From Acetobacteraceae bacterium (GTDB lineage Bacteria > Pseudomonadota > Alphaproteobacteria > Acetobacterales > Acetobacteraceae): a stretch of 8,664 bases of DNA. The DNA lies in contig PLSZ01000576.1 of the NCBI GenBank assembly GCA_003164305.1, positions 162-8,825 of the forward strand. The letters run 5' to 3'. The position numbers and the translations under genes were made by a program. The notes beneath the pieces are model-generated. The model did no database searches and was not told the DNA's origin. It saw only the letters and a program-made list of their open reading frames with translations. Below, piece after piece: positions 1-7,206 of this stretch (the stretch's first letter is position 1; each line of letters opens with the position of its first letter).

Positions 1-1081
<1,081 letters not shown>

Positions 1082-1109
1082 GCCGACGAGGGACTCCTGA
1101 TCGTGTTCT

Positions 1110-1124
1110 GAGTACTATAGACTC
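1110..1124. promoter_or_regulatory. Imperfect dyad between recF and gyrB
   Basis: The 43-base recF-gyrB gap contains GAGTACTATAGACTC. GAGT and ACTC form outer arms around a CTATAG palindrome, with one unpaired base. Read on the minus strand it includes TATAGT (1114-1119), a 5/6 match to a sigma-70 -10 element. I found no good -35 hexamer at 16-18 bases upstream. It could be an operator, an mRNA hairpin or a weak internal promoter for gyrB, or chance. Only the sequence itself is certain. Confidence 0.2.
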
Positions 1125-2312
1125 TTAGCACGTATCGCCGTCGGAGGACAGAGCGGATGGTGTTAAAAACCCCGGCTCCCGACGCAGGTTCCCGCCTTCC
1201 GCGCGCCAGGCCTCGGCCTGATCGGCCAACGGCAGGAACGTCTCAGCGTCGGTACCCGTCATTATGATCTGGGCTGGCGAGTCGCGGAGCGCCCGAAACA
1301 ACCCGACGCGCCGATCCTCGTCCAGATGCACCGCCGGTTCGTCCAGCAGCAGCAAAGGCGCGAACCCCCTCGCCTCGGCGATCAGACGGGCATGAGACAG
1401 GATCAGCCCGATCAGCAGGGTCTTTTGCTCCCCTGTGCTGGCGAGGCCCGCTTCAGTTCGGGATTCCAGATCCGTGAGGGTCATGTCGGCTCGGTGTGCT
1501 CCCACGGCGGCGGAGCCGGCTGCGGCGTCGCGGGAGCGGTTCGCGGCAAGCCTGGCGCGCAACCAATCCTCCGCCTCCAATGCCGGTGAAATCGCCAACC
1601 GGTCCGCGATCTGGCAGAAAAGCCCGATGCGAGCCGCCGGAAATCCAGGATCACGGCGCCCACTCGACGTGGTGTCGGCGCTCAGCGCCATGTCATTCAG
1701 GCGCCGTACCAGGGCGATTCGAGCCGCCGTGGCCGCCACGCCATGGCGTGCCATCGCATCCTCCAGGCCGGCCAGCCAGGCCGGCTCCGCGCGCCCCTCC
1801 GCCAGCAAGCGGTTGCGTTGGGTCATCGCCCCGTCATGCGCCGCGACCTCCCGCGCGTGGCCGGCATCCAAAGCCCAGACCAAACGGTCCAGGAAGCGGC
1901 GGCGGCCCGATGCACCCTCCTGGAACAGGCGGTCCATCCTCGGCGTGAGCCAAACCGCCGCGGCCCGGTTGGCGACTTCCGCCTGGTTGCGCGGGGTAGC
2001 GCCATCGAGCCGGAATACGCGCCGGTCGCTGGCACCATCGGGCGCGGTGCCGGTGCCAATATCCGCCTCCCCCAGGATGGTCGAGAAGCGTCCCGCGACA
2101 GCCCAGATGCCTGGGCCGCCGCGACGCGGGAGATCGGCGGGACGAGCGCCACGCAGGCCTCGGCCGGGGACCAGAAGCGACACGGCTTCCAGCAAGTTGG
2201 TCTTGCCGGAGCCATTCGGTCCGACCAGCACGCTGATCGGCGCTCGCGGACACCAGGTCAGCGACGCGTAATTCCGGAAATCGGTCAGGATCAGACGATG
2301 CAGGCGAAGCAC
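1125..2312 (-). CDS. recF: DNA replication/repair protein RecF
   Basis: RecF is an SMC/ABC-like ATPase that acts with RecO and RecR to load RecA at single-strand gaps. Numbered from the GTG at 2312 (395 residues, somewhat longer than the usual 360-380), the N-terminus LRLHRLILTDFRNY matches the family. Walker A is GPNGSGKT at 31-38. The ABC-type signature STGEQK is at 292-297, and Walker B LLLLDEP at 320-326 is followed by a D-loop region (VHLDEDRR). The frame extends upstream to a TTG at 2384. Those 24 extra residues are not typical of RecF, and the TTG has only an AGG three bases away, so I prefer the GTG even though its own Shine-Dalgarno is weak. gyrB follows 43 bases downstream, the classic recF-gyrB order. 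dnaN, normally just upstream, is absent. Instead the gene diverges from a lytic transglycosylase gene across an AT-rich intergenic region. Confidence 0.95.
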   Translation of the reverse strand: MLRLHRLILTDFRNYASLTWCPRAPISVLVGPNGSGKTNLLEAVSLLVPGRGLRGARPADLPRRGGPGIWAVAGRFSTILGEADIGTGTAPDGASDRRVFRLDGATPRNQAEVANRAAAVWLTPRMDRLFQEGASGRRRFLDRLVWALDAGHAREVAAHDGAMTQRNRLLAEGRAEPAWLAGLEDAMARHGVAATAARIALVRRLNDMALSADTTSSGRRDPGFPAARIGLFCQIADRLAISPALEAEDWLRARLAANRSRDAAAGSAAVGAHRADMTLTDLESRTEAGLASTGEQKTLLIGLILSHARLIAEARGFAPLLLLDEPAVHLDEDRRVGLFRALRDSPAQIIMTGTDAETFLPLADQAEAWRAEGGNLRREPGFLTPSALSSDGDTC

Positions 2313-2384
2313 GCGACGAACATGGCAGCGGACCCGGGGCGGCGAAAGGGCTGATCTCTCTGGTGTCCATGTGTGGCCGGGCAA

Positions 2385-2648
2385 CGACCTGAGAGAAAAT
2401 ATCGCACCTGACGAGCCCCGGGGGGCGCTACCGGCTCGGGTTGCAGTGGTGTGGACATCTCGATTAAGAAATCTAAGTATTACAGTAACTTTCAGGCAGT
2501 TGTGACCACGGAGATTTATGTTTTAATGAACCAAAATCAATCAATCGCAATAGCCCGGCCGCACCGCACAATCCAAATGCCCTGAACTTAAAGTCTTGCC
2601 TCTTCTCGATTGAGCCTCTATTGGAACTGCATGCAAACGAGACGCCCC
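2385..2648. promoter_or_regulatory. AT-rich divergent intergenic region between recF and slt
   Basis: No convincing gene lies here. Bases 2461-2610 are strikingly AT-rich for this window: by my count 62 of 150 are G or C, and only about a third in 2461-2550. The best sigma-70-like promoter reading toward slt is TTGTGA (2500-2505, 4/6) with TTTAAT (2522-2527, 5/6) at 16-base spacing. This would leave a leader of about 115 bases before the ATG at 2649. Toward recF I see only weak hexamers. TGTGGACAT at 2450-2458 matches a DnaA box (reverse orientation TGTGGATAA) at 7 of 9 positions. TCTCGATT occurs at 2458-2465 and again at 2604-2611, bracketing the AT-rich core. The region probably holds divergent promoters. 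An insertion or an origin-like role is speculative. Confidence 0.5.
2500..2527 (+). promoter_or_regulatory. Candidate sigma-70 promoter for slt
   Basis: TTGTGA at 2500-2505 and TTTAAT at 2522-2527 are separated by 16 bases and lie in the AT-rich core upstream of the transglycosylase gene. The match to consensus is 4/6 and 5/6. The position and orientation suit slt, but promoter hexamers arise by chance in AT-rich DNA, so this is only a candidate. Confidence 0.3.
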
Positions 2649-4340
2649 ATGACGGGACGCCACCGGATGCGTTCACTTATGTTGTCCTTCGCCATGCTTT
2701 CGGCGACTGGCTTCAGCGCCTCCGTATGGGCAAAGAACGCGGATGACGCGGTCGATCAAACCGCCATGGCGATCCCTCGCATAGGCATGCCCGGCGCGCG
2801 TAGCGTCGCTTTGCCCCAACCTCTCTCCCCTGGTGACGTCGCCCGGGTCCGGCGTGTGTTCACGCTGCAACGGGCCGGTTCGGTCACCGAGGCAACCCAT
2901 GAGATGGAGGGTCTGGAAAGCGACCTTCTGCGCGGGTCCATCCTCGCCGATCGCTACCTCGACACCGCTTATCTCCCGGACGCGGCGGAGCTTTCCGCCT
3001 GGCTCGCGCGGTTCGGCGATCAACCGGACGCTCCGGCGATCCGCGCCTTGCTGGAAACAGTGACACAGCCAATGAACCAGTCGCCGGCCCGGTCGCCTGG
3101 CTCGGCGGCAAAAGCCAGCCATGGGCAAAAGGCGACCCCAGGCATCTCGGCGCGCACTCTTCTGGTGCAGAACGAGGATCAGGCCGCGGTCGATGCCGCG
3201 CGGGCCCTGCTTTCCGGCAACCCACCGGCGGCGAGGGTCGCTGATTCCCTGTTTTCGGGCGGTGTGGCAGCATGGCGGCTGAACGACTTCACGGCCGCTC
3301 GTCCGCTTTTCGAGGCCGCCTGGGAAGCCAGCGATACCCCCGCCGCGCGCGCCGCTTCGGCGTTCTGGATCGCCCGCGTGGCGGACAAGACGCATGATCG
3401 TGGCGGGCGGGTGTTCTGGTTGCGACGAGCCGCGAAGGAAACGGACACGTTTTACGGCCCGATCGCCCGCCACGCGCTGAACCCGATCATTCCCTGCCTG
3501 CCAATGCCGTCCACCACGCGGCCCGTGGTGAGCAACGCGGACGTCGATTCGCTCATGGCGACCGCCGCGGGCCGCCGGAGCTTCGCACTGCTGCAGATCG
3601 GCGAGCGGGACCGGGCCGAGGCCGAGTTGCGCGTCCTGTGGCTCGACTCCGGACCGAAACCGGCTCTGGGACGCTCGCTGATCCTGGTGGCGAAGGCGGT
3701 CGGTCTGGACGAGTTCGCGGACGAACTTCGCAGCGAGTCGGACGCCGCTGAAGCCGCTTTGGGAAAGTTCGAATTACCCTTACTGAGGCCAACCGGTGGA
3801 TTCCGCATGGATCCGGCCTTCGTCTACGCCGTGGTCCGGCACGAATCGAATTTTCAGCCACTCGCCGTTTCGCCTGTCGGCGCGCGTGGGCTGATGCAGG
3901 TCATGCCGGCCACCGCGGTCAGTATCGGGGCGATCGGCGACGGGCAAACCGACCGGCTCAACGATCCATCGACCAATCTGGCGATCGGGCAACGCTATTT
4001 GATTCAGTTGGGTGACAATCCGTTGGTTGGAGACGACCTCCTGCGGTTGATCGCGGCCTATGGACAGGGCCCCACTGGAATGAACCGGTGGGCCGAGGCC
4101 ATCCGTTCCAATGGCGATCCATTCTTGTTTCTGGAGGCGACCCCAAGTCCGTTCATGCGCCAGTTCGTCGAAGACGTGCTGGTGTTCCATTGGCAATACG
4201 CGTCGGCGATGCGGTTGCGAGCCAGCAGCCTGGATGACCTCGCCGCTGGAATTTATCCGCGGTTCTCGCCAATTAAAGCGGTGCCCGGCGGAATGAGAGC
4301 CCGGCCGGAGACCTGTCCCGCCCCGGCCTTGAAAGGCTGA
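2649..4340 (+). CDS. Soluble lytic murein transglycosylase (Slt family), exported
   Basis: This enzyme cleaves the MurNAc-GlcNAc bond of peptidoglycan with formation of 1,6-anhydroMurNAc, in the periplasm. With the ATG at 2649 the protein has 563 residues. A signal peptide is clear: basic MTGRHRMR, a hydrophobic stretch from Leu10, and a likely cleavage after Val-Trp-Ala28. ATGs at 2631, 2667 and 2679 and a TTG at 2610 are alternatives; 2667 would also keep a good signal peptide. The middle is an alpha-helical superhelix as in Slt70, including the alphaproteobacterial-style AFWIAR segment and TFYGPIARHAL near 267-277. The C-terminal SLT domain (about 385-510) has RHESNF with catalytic Glu399, then GARGLMQVMPATA, then NLAIGQRYL. 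The usual Tyr-Asn-Ala-Gly motif is instead AAYGQGP around Tyr471. It stands alone, divergent from recF and 201 bases from the next gene. It is not obviously linked in function to the glycan genes downstream. Confidence 0.9.
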   Translation: MTGRHRMRSLMLSFAMLSATGFSASVWAKNADDAVDQTAMAIPRIGMPGARSVALPQPLSPGDVARVRRVFTLQRAGSVTEATHEMEGLESDLLRGSILADRYLDTAYLPDAAELSAWLARFGDQPDAPAIRALLETVTQPMNQSPARSPGSAAKASHGQKATPGISARTLLVQNEDQAAVDAARALLSGNPPAARVADSLFSGGVAAWRLNDFTAARPLFEAAWEASDTPAARAASAFWIARVADKTHDRGGRVFWLRRAAKETDTFYGPIARHALNPIIPCLPMPSTTRPVVSNADVDSLMATAAGRRSFALLQIGERDRAEAELRVLWLDSGPKPALGRSLILVAKAVGLDEFADELRSESDAAEAALGKFELPLLRPTGGFRMDPAFVYAVVRHESNFQPLAVSPVGARGLMQVMPATAVSIGAIGDGQTDRLNDPSTNLAIGQRYLIQLGDNPLVGDDLLRLIAAYGQGPTGMNRWAEAIRSNGDPFLFLEATPSPFMRQFVEDVLVFHWQYASAMRLRASSLDDLAAGIYPRFSPIKAVPGGMRARPETCPAPALKG

Positions 4341-4541
4341 TCCTCGGCGCCCCCGGCGCTCCGACGGCCACGGCTGAAATCAAACAAGTGTCAGGAACGC
4401 GCGGAGGCTGGTATCGTGCGGTACGGTGGCGCGTCGAACACGCGAGGTGCGTGACCAACGGGTGGGCGATCCAAGGCGGTTCACCGGGCAAATTCGCGCG
4501 ATGCCGCCGCTGCCAGGGGGCCTTCAGGAACGGACCGTCTG
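4341..4541. other. Intergenic gap between slt and the methyltransferase operon
   Basis: This 201-base stretch holds no ORF I would support and no clear promoter. Just after the slt stop, GCGCC-CCC-GGCGC at 4347-4359 can form a 5 bp hairpin. A second short stem, GCCT-TGAA-AGGC, overlaps the slt stop codon. Neither is followed by a T-tract, so termination here is uncertain. The promoter of the downstream methyltransferase operon presumably lies in this gap but cannot be pinpointed. Confidence 0.4.
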
Positions 4542-5540
4542 ATGCGATCGAGTGAAACCATGCCGGCCGCCGCCAGGATCGACGCCCTGGACACAAGTAT
4601 CTTCGCCATTCAACCGGGCCATTATGCCGATCGCACCTCATTTCTGCGCGTGCAACGATTGGTGCGAACGTTGAAGCCGGGATACGTCTATCTGGAGATT
4701 GGGTCAGACCTCGGCGCGTCCCTGCTGCCGCACCTGCTCGATCCAAACTGCCGCGCGCTGATGTCGTTCGATCCCAGGCCGGAACAGCAACCGGACGAAC
4801 GTGGCGTGGACTACCACTACGCGGGCAACTCCACGAAACGTATGTTGGATGAGCTTGCCAAACGCGCGGGTCCAGAGGAAATCGCCAAACTGGTCACCAT
4901 CGATGCCGATATCTCAGCGGCGGGGGTAATCCCACCAGAAGCCCGCCCCGATCTGGTTCTGATCGATGCCGAACACACGAACGTGGCGGCGTTTTCAGAT
5001 TTCATGGCCGTTCTGCCGCTGATCGCGGACGACGCGCTGATCACGTTTCATGACGCGAACCTGATCAGCGACGCACTACAAATTATCGAACGGTTGTTGG
5101 TTCAAAGACAAACTCGCCACAGCATGGTGATCTTGCCAAGCTGCGTGGCGGTCTTTGGGTTTGGCGCATTCGTCGATCTGGTGGAGGCCGACCTGGCGCC
5201 GCATGGCGAGGCGAAGGAGGAATACTTCGCGGCGGCCCGTCGTCAGAGACACGCGGCGATCGCCGACGCCGTCATTGGCCGGACGGAAGGACTGCGAGCT
5301 CCTGATATCACCGGGCTTCGAGCCTGGACCGAGCATGTCGAACAACAATCAGAGGTCGCGAAAACGCTGGTCGCTCTCGCGGCCGAGCGGGAGATCGCAC
5401 AGTGCGCGGAAATTGTCCGGTTGCGCCAAGCGATCGAGCAGCTGGGAAGGCAAGCGGACGTCATCATGGGCAGCACGTCATGGAAGATCACCGCTCCGGT
5501 CCGCGCCGCCGGCCGGCTGCTCAAAGGACAGCGCGTGTGA
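4542..5540 (+). CDS. Class I SAM-dependent methyltransferase with C-terminal coiled coil and SWKITAPVR tail
   Basis: Predicted SAM-dependent methyltransferase of 332 residues, of the Methyltransf_24 type often found in surface-glycan and natural-product clusters. Motif I is LEIGSDLGASL at 51-61. FDPRPE at 76-81 would end strand 2, DLVLIDAEHT at 137-146 corresponds to the family's acidic Asp-x-x-His segment, and ITFHDA is at 167-172. After the catalytic domain, residues about 265-308 are rich in Ala, Glu, Leu and Arg with heptad-like spacing, suggesting a coiled coil. The protein ends with a Ser-Thr-Ser-Trp-Lys-Ile-Thr-Ala-Pro-Val-Arg segment (311-321) and a basic tail. I know this short motif from C-termini and linkers of polysaccharide glycosyltransferases and methyltransferases. 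AGGA 12 bases before the ATG may serve as the ribosome site; ATG 4560 is an alternative start. The stop codon overlaps the start of the next methyltransferase, so the two are translationally coupled. The acceptor is unknown; a sugar hydroxyl is the reasonable guess. Confidence 0.85.
   Translation: MRSSETMPAAARIDALDTSIFAIQPGHYADRTSFLRVQRLVRTLKPGYVYLEIGSDLGASLLPHLLDPNCRALMSFDPRPEQQPDERGVDYHYAGNSTKRMLDELAKRAGPEEIAKLVTIDADISAAGVIPPEARPDLVLIDAEHTNVAAFSDFMAVLPLIADDALITFHDANLISDALQIIERLLVQRQTRHSMVILPSCVAVFGFGAFVDLVEADLAPHGEAKEEYFAAARRQRHAAIADAVIGRTEGLRAPDITGLRAWTEHVEQQSEVAKTLVALAAEREIAQCAEIVRLRQAIEQLGRQADVIMGSTSWKITAPVRAAGRLLKGQRV
5524..5540 (+). promoter_or_regulatory. Ribosome binding site and GTGA start/stop overlap coupling the two methyltransferases
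   Basis: AAGGA at 5524-5528 lies eight bases before a GTG at 5537-5539. This GTG shares two bases with the TGA stop (5538-5540) of the upstream gene. The GTGA arrangement is a standard translational-coupling junction, and it fixes the second gene's start at this GTG rather than at the in-frame ATG at 5402, which lies inside the first gene. Confidence 0.75.
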
Positions 5541-6343
5541 CCTGGTCGGACCCGATCGACTCGGACAAAGACTACTGGCATCGATACAGCGGATTCTACC
5601 AACGCCATTTCGCGACGCTCGGCCGGGTGTCGTGCATTCTGGAATACGGCGTGTTCAAGGGCGCCTCCATCGCCTGGTCCCGGCGCATGTTTCCGGAAGC
5701 CGAGATTTTTGGTGTGGACATTCTGCCACCGCGCCCGGAGTGGCCCGCCGGTCCGGGGATCACCTATCTTACCGCGGATCAGGGCGATCGGGCCGGGATC
5801 GCCGGCATGCTGCGAAACCTGAACCATGTCTTCGATCTCGTGATCGAGGATGGCAGCCATATTCCACAACATCAGGCCATTTGCCTCGCCGAGACATTTC
5901 CACTGGTGCGACCGGGCGGTCTTTATGTTTTGGAAGATTTGCAGACATCGCACGCGCGGCACTCAATTTATCAGGAGAATTGCGCTCCTGGGACCCCGAA
6001 CGCTTTGCACCTGCTGCTGATGATCGAGCGGTCGCGCGCCATGGGTCAATCGATATCGTTGAATGACATCGGGCGGTTGGCCGCGAACGGGTTGTTCACG
6101 ACCGCCGACATCCAGCGGCTGGATGAGATGATATCGAATGTCGAGATATTTCATCGCGCCACGCTGCCGCTGCGTTGTTACGCCTGCGGCGGCGACACGT
6201 TCGATCCGGTGGCGCTGGTTTGCGCGTGCGGCATCGATCTCGATGTCATGGGGCTCGACTCGGTGACGGCGGTGCTGCGGCGCGCGATGCCGTCCGCCAC
6301 GGCGCCACGGCCTGGCCTGGTGCGCAGACTTTTCGGCCAATAA
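5537..6343 (+). CDS. Class I SAM-dependent methyltransferase, macrocin O-methyltransferase-like, with C-terminal cysteine cluster
   Basis: Predicted SAM-dependent O-methyltransferase of 268 residues starting at a GTG. The start is supported by the stop-start overlap with the upstream gene and by AAGGA eight bases earlier. The conserved core starts with YWHRYSGFYQRHF and motif I ILEYGVFKGAS (34-44). Next come IFGVDI with Asp61 for SAM ribose binding, a TYLTADQGD segment, then LVIEDGSH at 101-108 and GGLYVLEDLQTS at 127-138. This order resembles the metal-dependent sugar O-methyltransferases of macrolide pathways (TylE/MycE family), where the DDGSH motif binds Mg2+ and supplies a catalytic His. 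Here the first Asp is Glu104 and the His is His108. After the Rossmann domain, Cys214-x2-Cys217 and Cys229-x-Cys231 form a possible zinc-binding cluster. Expected acceptor: a glycan hydroxyl, possibly the same one as its partner gene or an adjacent one. Family assignment is by motif memory and the substrate is unknown. Confidence 0.85.
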   Translation: MTWSDPIDSDKDYWHRYSGFYQRHFATLGRVSCILEYGVFKGASIAWSRRMFPEAEIFGVDILPPRPEWPAGPGITYLTADQGDRAGIAGMLRNLNHVFDLVIEDGSHIPQHQAICLAETFPLVRPGGLYVLEDLQTSHARHSIYQENCAPGTPNALHLLLMIERSRAMGQSISLNDIGRLAANGLFTTADIQRLDEMISNVEIFHRATLPLRCYACGGDTFDPVALVCACGIDLDVMGLDSVTAVLRRAMPSATAPRPGLVRRLFGQ

Positions 6344-6406
6344 CGCGCGCGCGGGCCGGGCGCTGGCGAGCACCCTTCGCATCAGGTAATCGGATGGGAA
6401 CCATTC

Positions 6407-6412
6407 GAGGAG
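6407..6412 (+). promoter_or_regulatory. Strong Shine-Dalgarno of the SDR gene
   Basis: GAGGAG at 6407-6412, continuing as AG, lies seven bases before the ATG at 6420. It is the best ribosome binding site in the window and fixes this start. Confidence 0.75.
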
Positions 6413-6419
6413 AGATCGC

Positions 6420-7163
6420 ATGACCCTCAAGGACAAAGTCGCCGTCGTGACCGGCGCGAGCGGTGGCATCGGCGCCGCGACCGCGCATCGGTTGGCGGAA
6501 GCCGGCGCGCGGGTGATTGTTGGATACAATGGGAAGTCTGCTCAGGCCGGGGAAATCGCAGGGGGTTTGCCTGGGACGGGGCATCGCGCGATGCGCATCC
6601 CCATGTTGGAAACCAATGTCATCCGTGAGGTCGCGGCAACGGTGGCGCGGGACTTCGGCCGCTGCGACGTGCTTGTGAACTCGGCGGGCTTCACGCGCAT
6701 GGTGCCGCATCACGATCTGGAGGCGCTGGACGACGAGCTGATCGACGCGATTTTCGCCGCCAACGTACGAGGACCATTCGCGACGGTGCGCGCTTTCGCG
6801 CCGCTGATGAAACAGTCCGGAGACGCGGTCATCGTGAACGTTTCCTCGGTCGCGGCGATAACCGGATCGGGCAGCAATATCGCCTATGGCGGATCGAAAG
6901 CCGCGTTGGATACGATGGCCCTGTCGCTCGCGCGCGTATTGGGCCCGGAGATCAGGGTGCTGACGGTGTCGCCGGCCGCCGTGGATACCGCGTTCGTGCC
7001 GGGCCGGACGACGGCGATGGTGGAAAGGGTGGCCGCGACCACGCCGTTAAAGCGTGTGGTGCGGGCCGATGAGGTCGCGCTGGCGATCATGGCGGCGATA
7101 ACCCACCTGACATCGAGCACGGGCATCGTCATTCCGGTGGACGGTGGTAAATTGGTTGGGTGA
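6420..7163 (+). CDS. Short-chain dehydrogenase/reductase (FabG-like SDR)
   Basis: Classical SDR of 247 residues, the usual length. The Rossmann cofactor motif TGASGGIG is at 11-18 and NSAG (the NNAG equivalent) at 87-90. The catalytic tetrad is Asn115, Ser143, Tyr156 and Lys160, the last two in YGGSK. The C-terminus ends TGIVIPVDGGKLVG, as in FabG-type proteins. No acidic residue closes strand 2 (VIVGYNGKSAQ), which favours NADP(H) over NAD(H); this is an inference. It catalyses reversible oxidation or reduction of a keto or hydroxy group. It may be a generic oxidoreductase, or may act on a sugar or acyl substrate linked to the neighbouring glycan genes. It starts 76 bases after the second methyltransferase on the same strand, with an excellent ribosome site. 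No clear promoter or terminator is seen in the gap, so co-transcription is likely. It is unlikely to be the housekeeping fabG, which normally sits with fabD and acpP. Confidence 0.9.
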   Translation: MTLKDKVAVVTGASGGIGAATAHRLAEAGARVIVGYNGKSAQAGEIAGGLPGTGHRAMRIPMLETNVIREVAATVARDFGRCDVLVNSAGFTRMVPHHDLEALDDELIDAIFAANVRGPFATVRAFAPLMKQSGDAVIVNVSSVAAITGSGSNIAYGGSKAALDTMALSLARVLGPEIRVLTVSPAAVDTAFVPGRTTAMVERVAATTPLKRVVRADEVALAIMAAITHLTSSTGIVIPVDGGKLVG

Positions 7164-7206
7164 CGCGGCCCTCGTCGGACGCCAAGGTCTTTGTCCGCGT
7201 GGCGGG
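7164..7206. terminator. Possible weak hairpin between convergent genes
   Basis: The SDR and glycosyltransferase genes converge with 43 bases between their stop codons. ACGCGG at 7163-7168 is complementary to CCGCGT at 7195-7200, and a shorter competing stem CGGAC/GTCCG lies inside. Either could form in both transcripts, but there is no T-tract on either side, so this is a weak candidate terminator only. Confidence 0.25.

Noticed and set aside
1740..1800. Palindrome-rich CCGGCCAGCCAGGCCGG stretch
   Set aside because: It encodes ordinary RecF residues (Glu-Pro-Ala-Trp-Leu-Ala-Gly-Leu-Glu) in GC-rich codons; there is no need for a structural role.
1435..2271. Long plus-strand open frame (278 codons) opposite recF
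   Set aside because: Its translation is a low-complexity Arg/Ala/Ser/Pro-rich sequence with no motif. It is a GC-rich shadow of the well-supported recF gene.
2473..2676. Small minus-strand frame (67 codons) in the recF-slt gap
   Set aside because: It overlaps the slt start and the promoter-like AT-rich segment. I saw no ribosome site or family feature to support it.
2673..3473. Minus-strand open frame (266 codons) opposite slt
   Set aside because: It is antisense to the transglycosylase, Arg-rich and without recognisable domains. High GC explains the absence of stops.
4273..4746. Minus-strand frame (157 codons) over the slt-methyltransferase gap
   Set aside because: It overlaps both flanking genes antisense and has no recognisable motif.
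5402..5536. Upstream extension of the second methyltransferase to the ATG at 5402
   Set aside because: The extra 45 residues lie within the first gene and look like shadow translation. The GTG at 5537 has a good ribosome site and stop-start overlap.
5155..6066. Plus-strand frame (303 codons) spanning both methyltransferases
   Set aside because: It is out of frame with two proteins that carry clear SAM-binding motifs and is Arg/Ser-rich shadow sequence.
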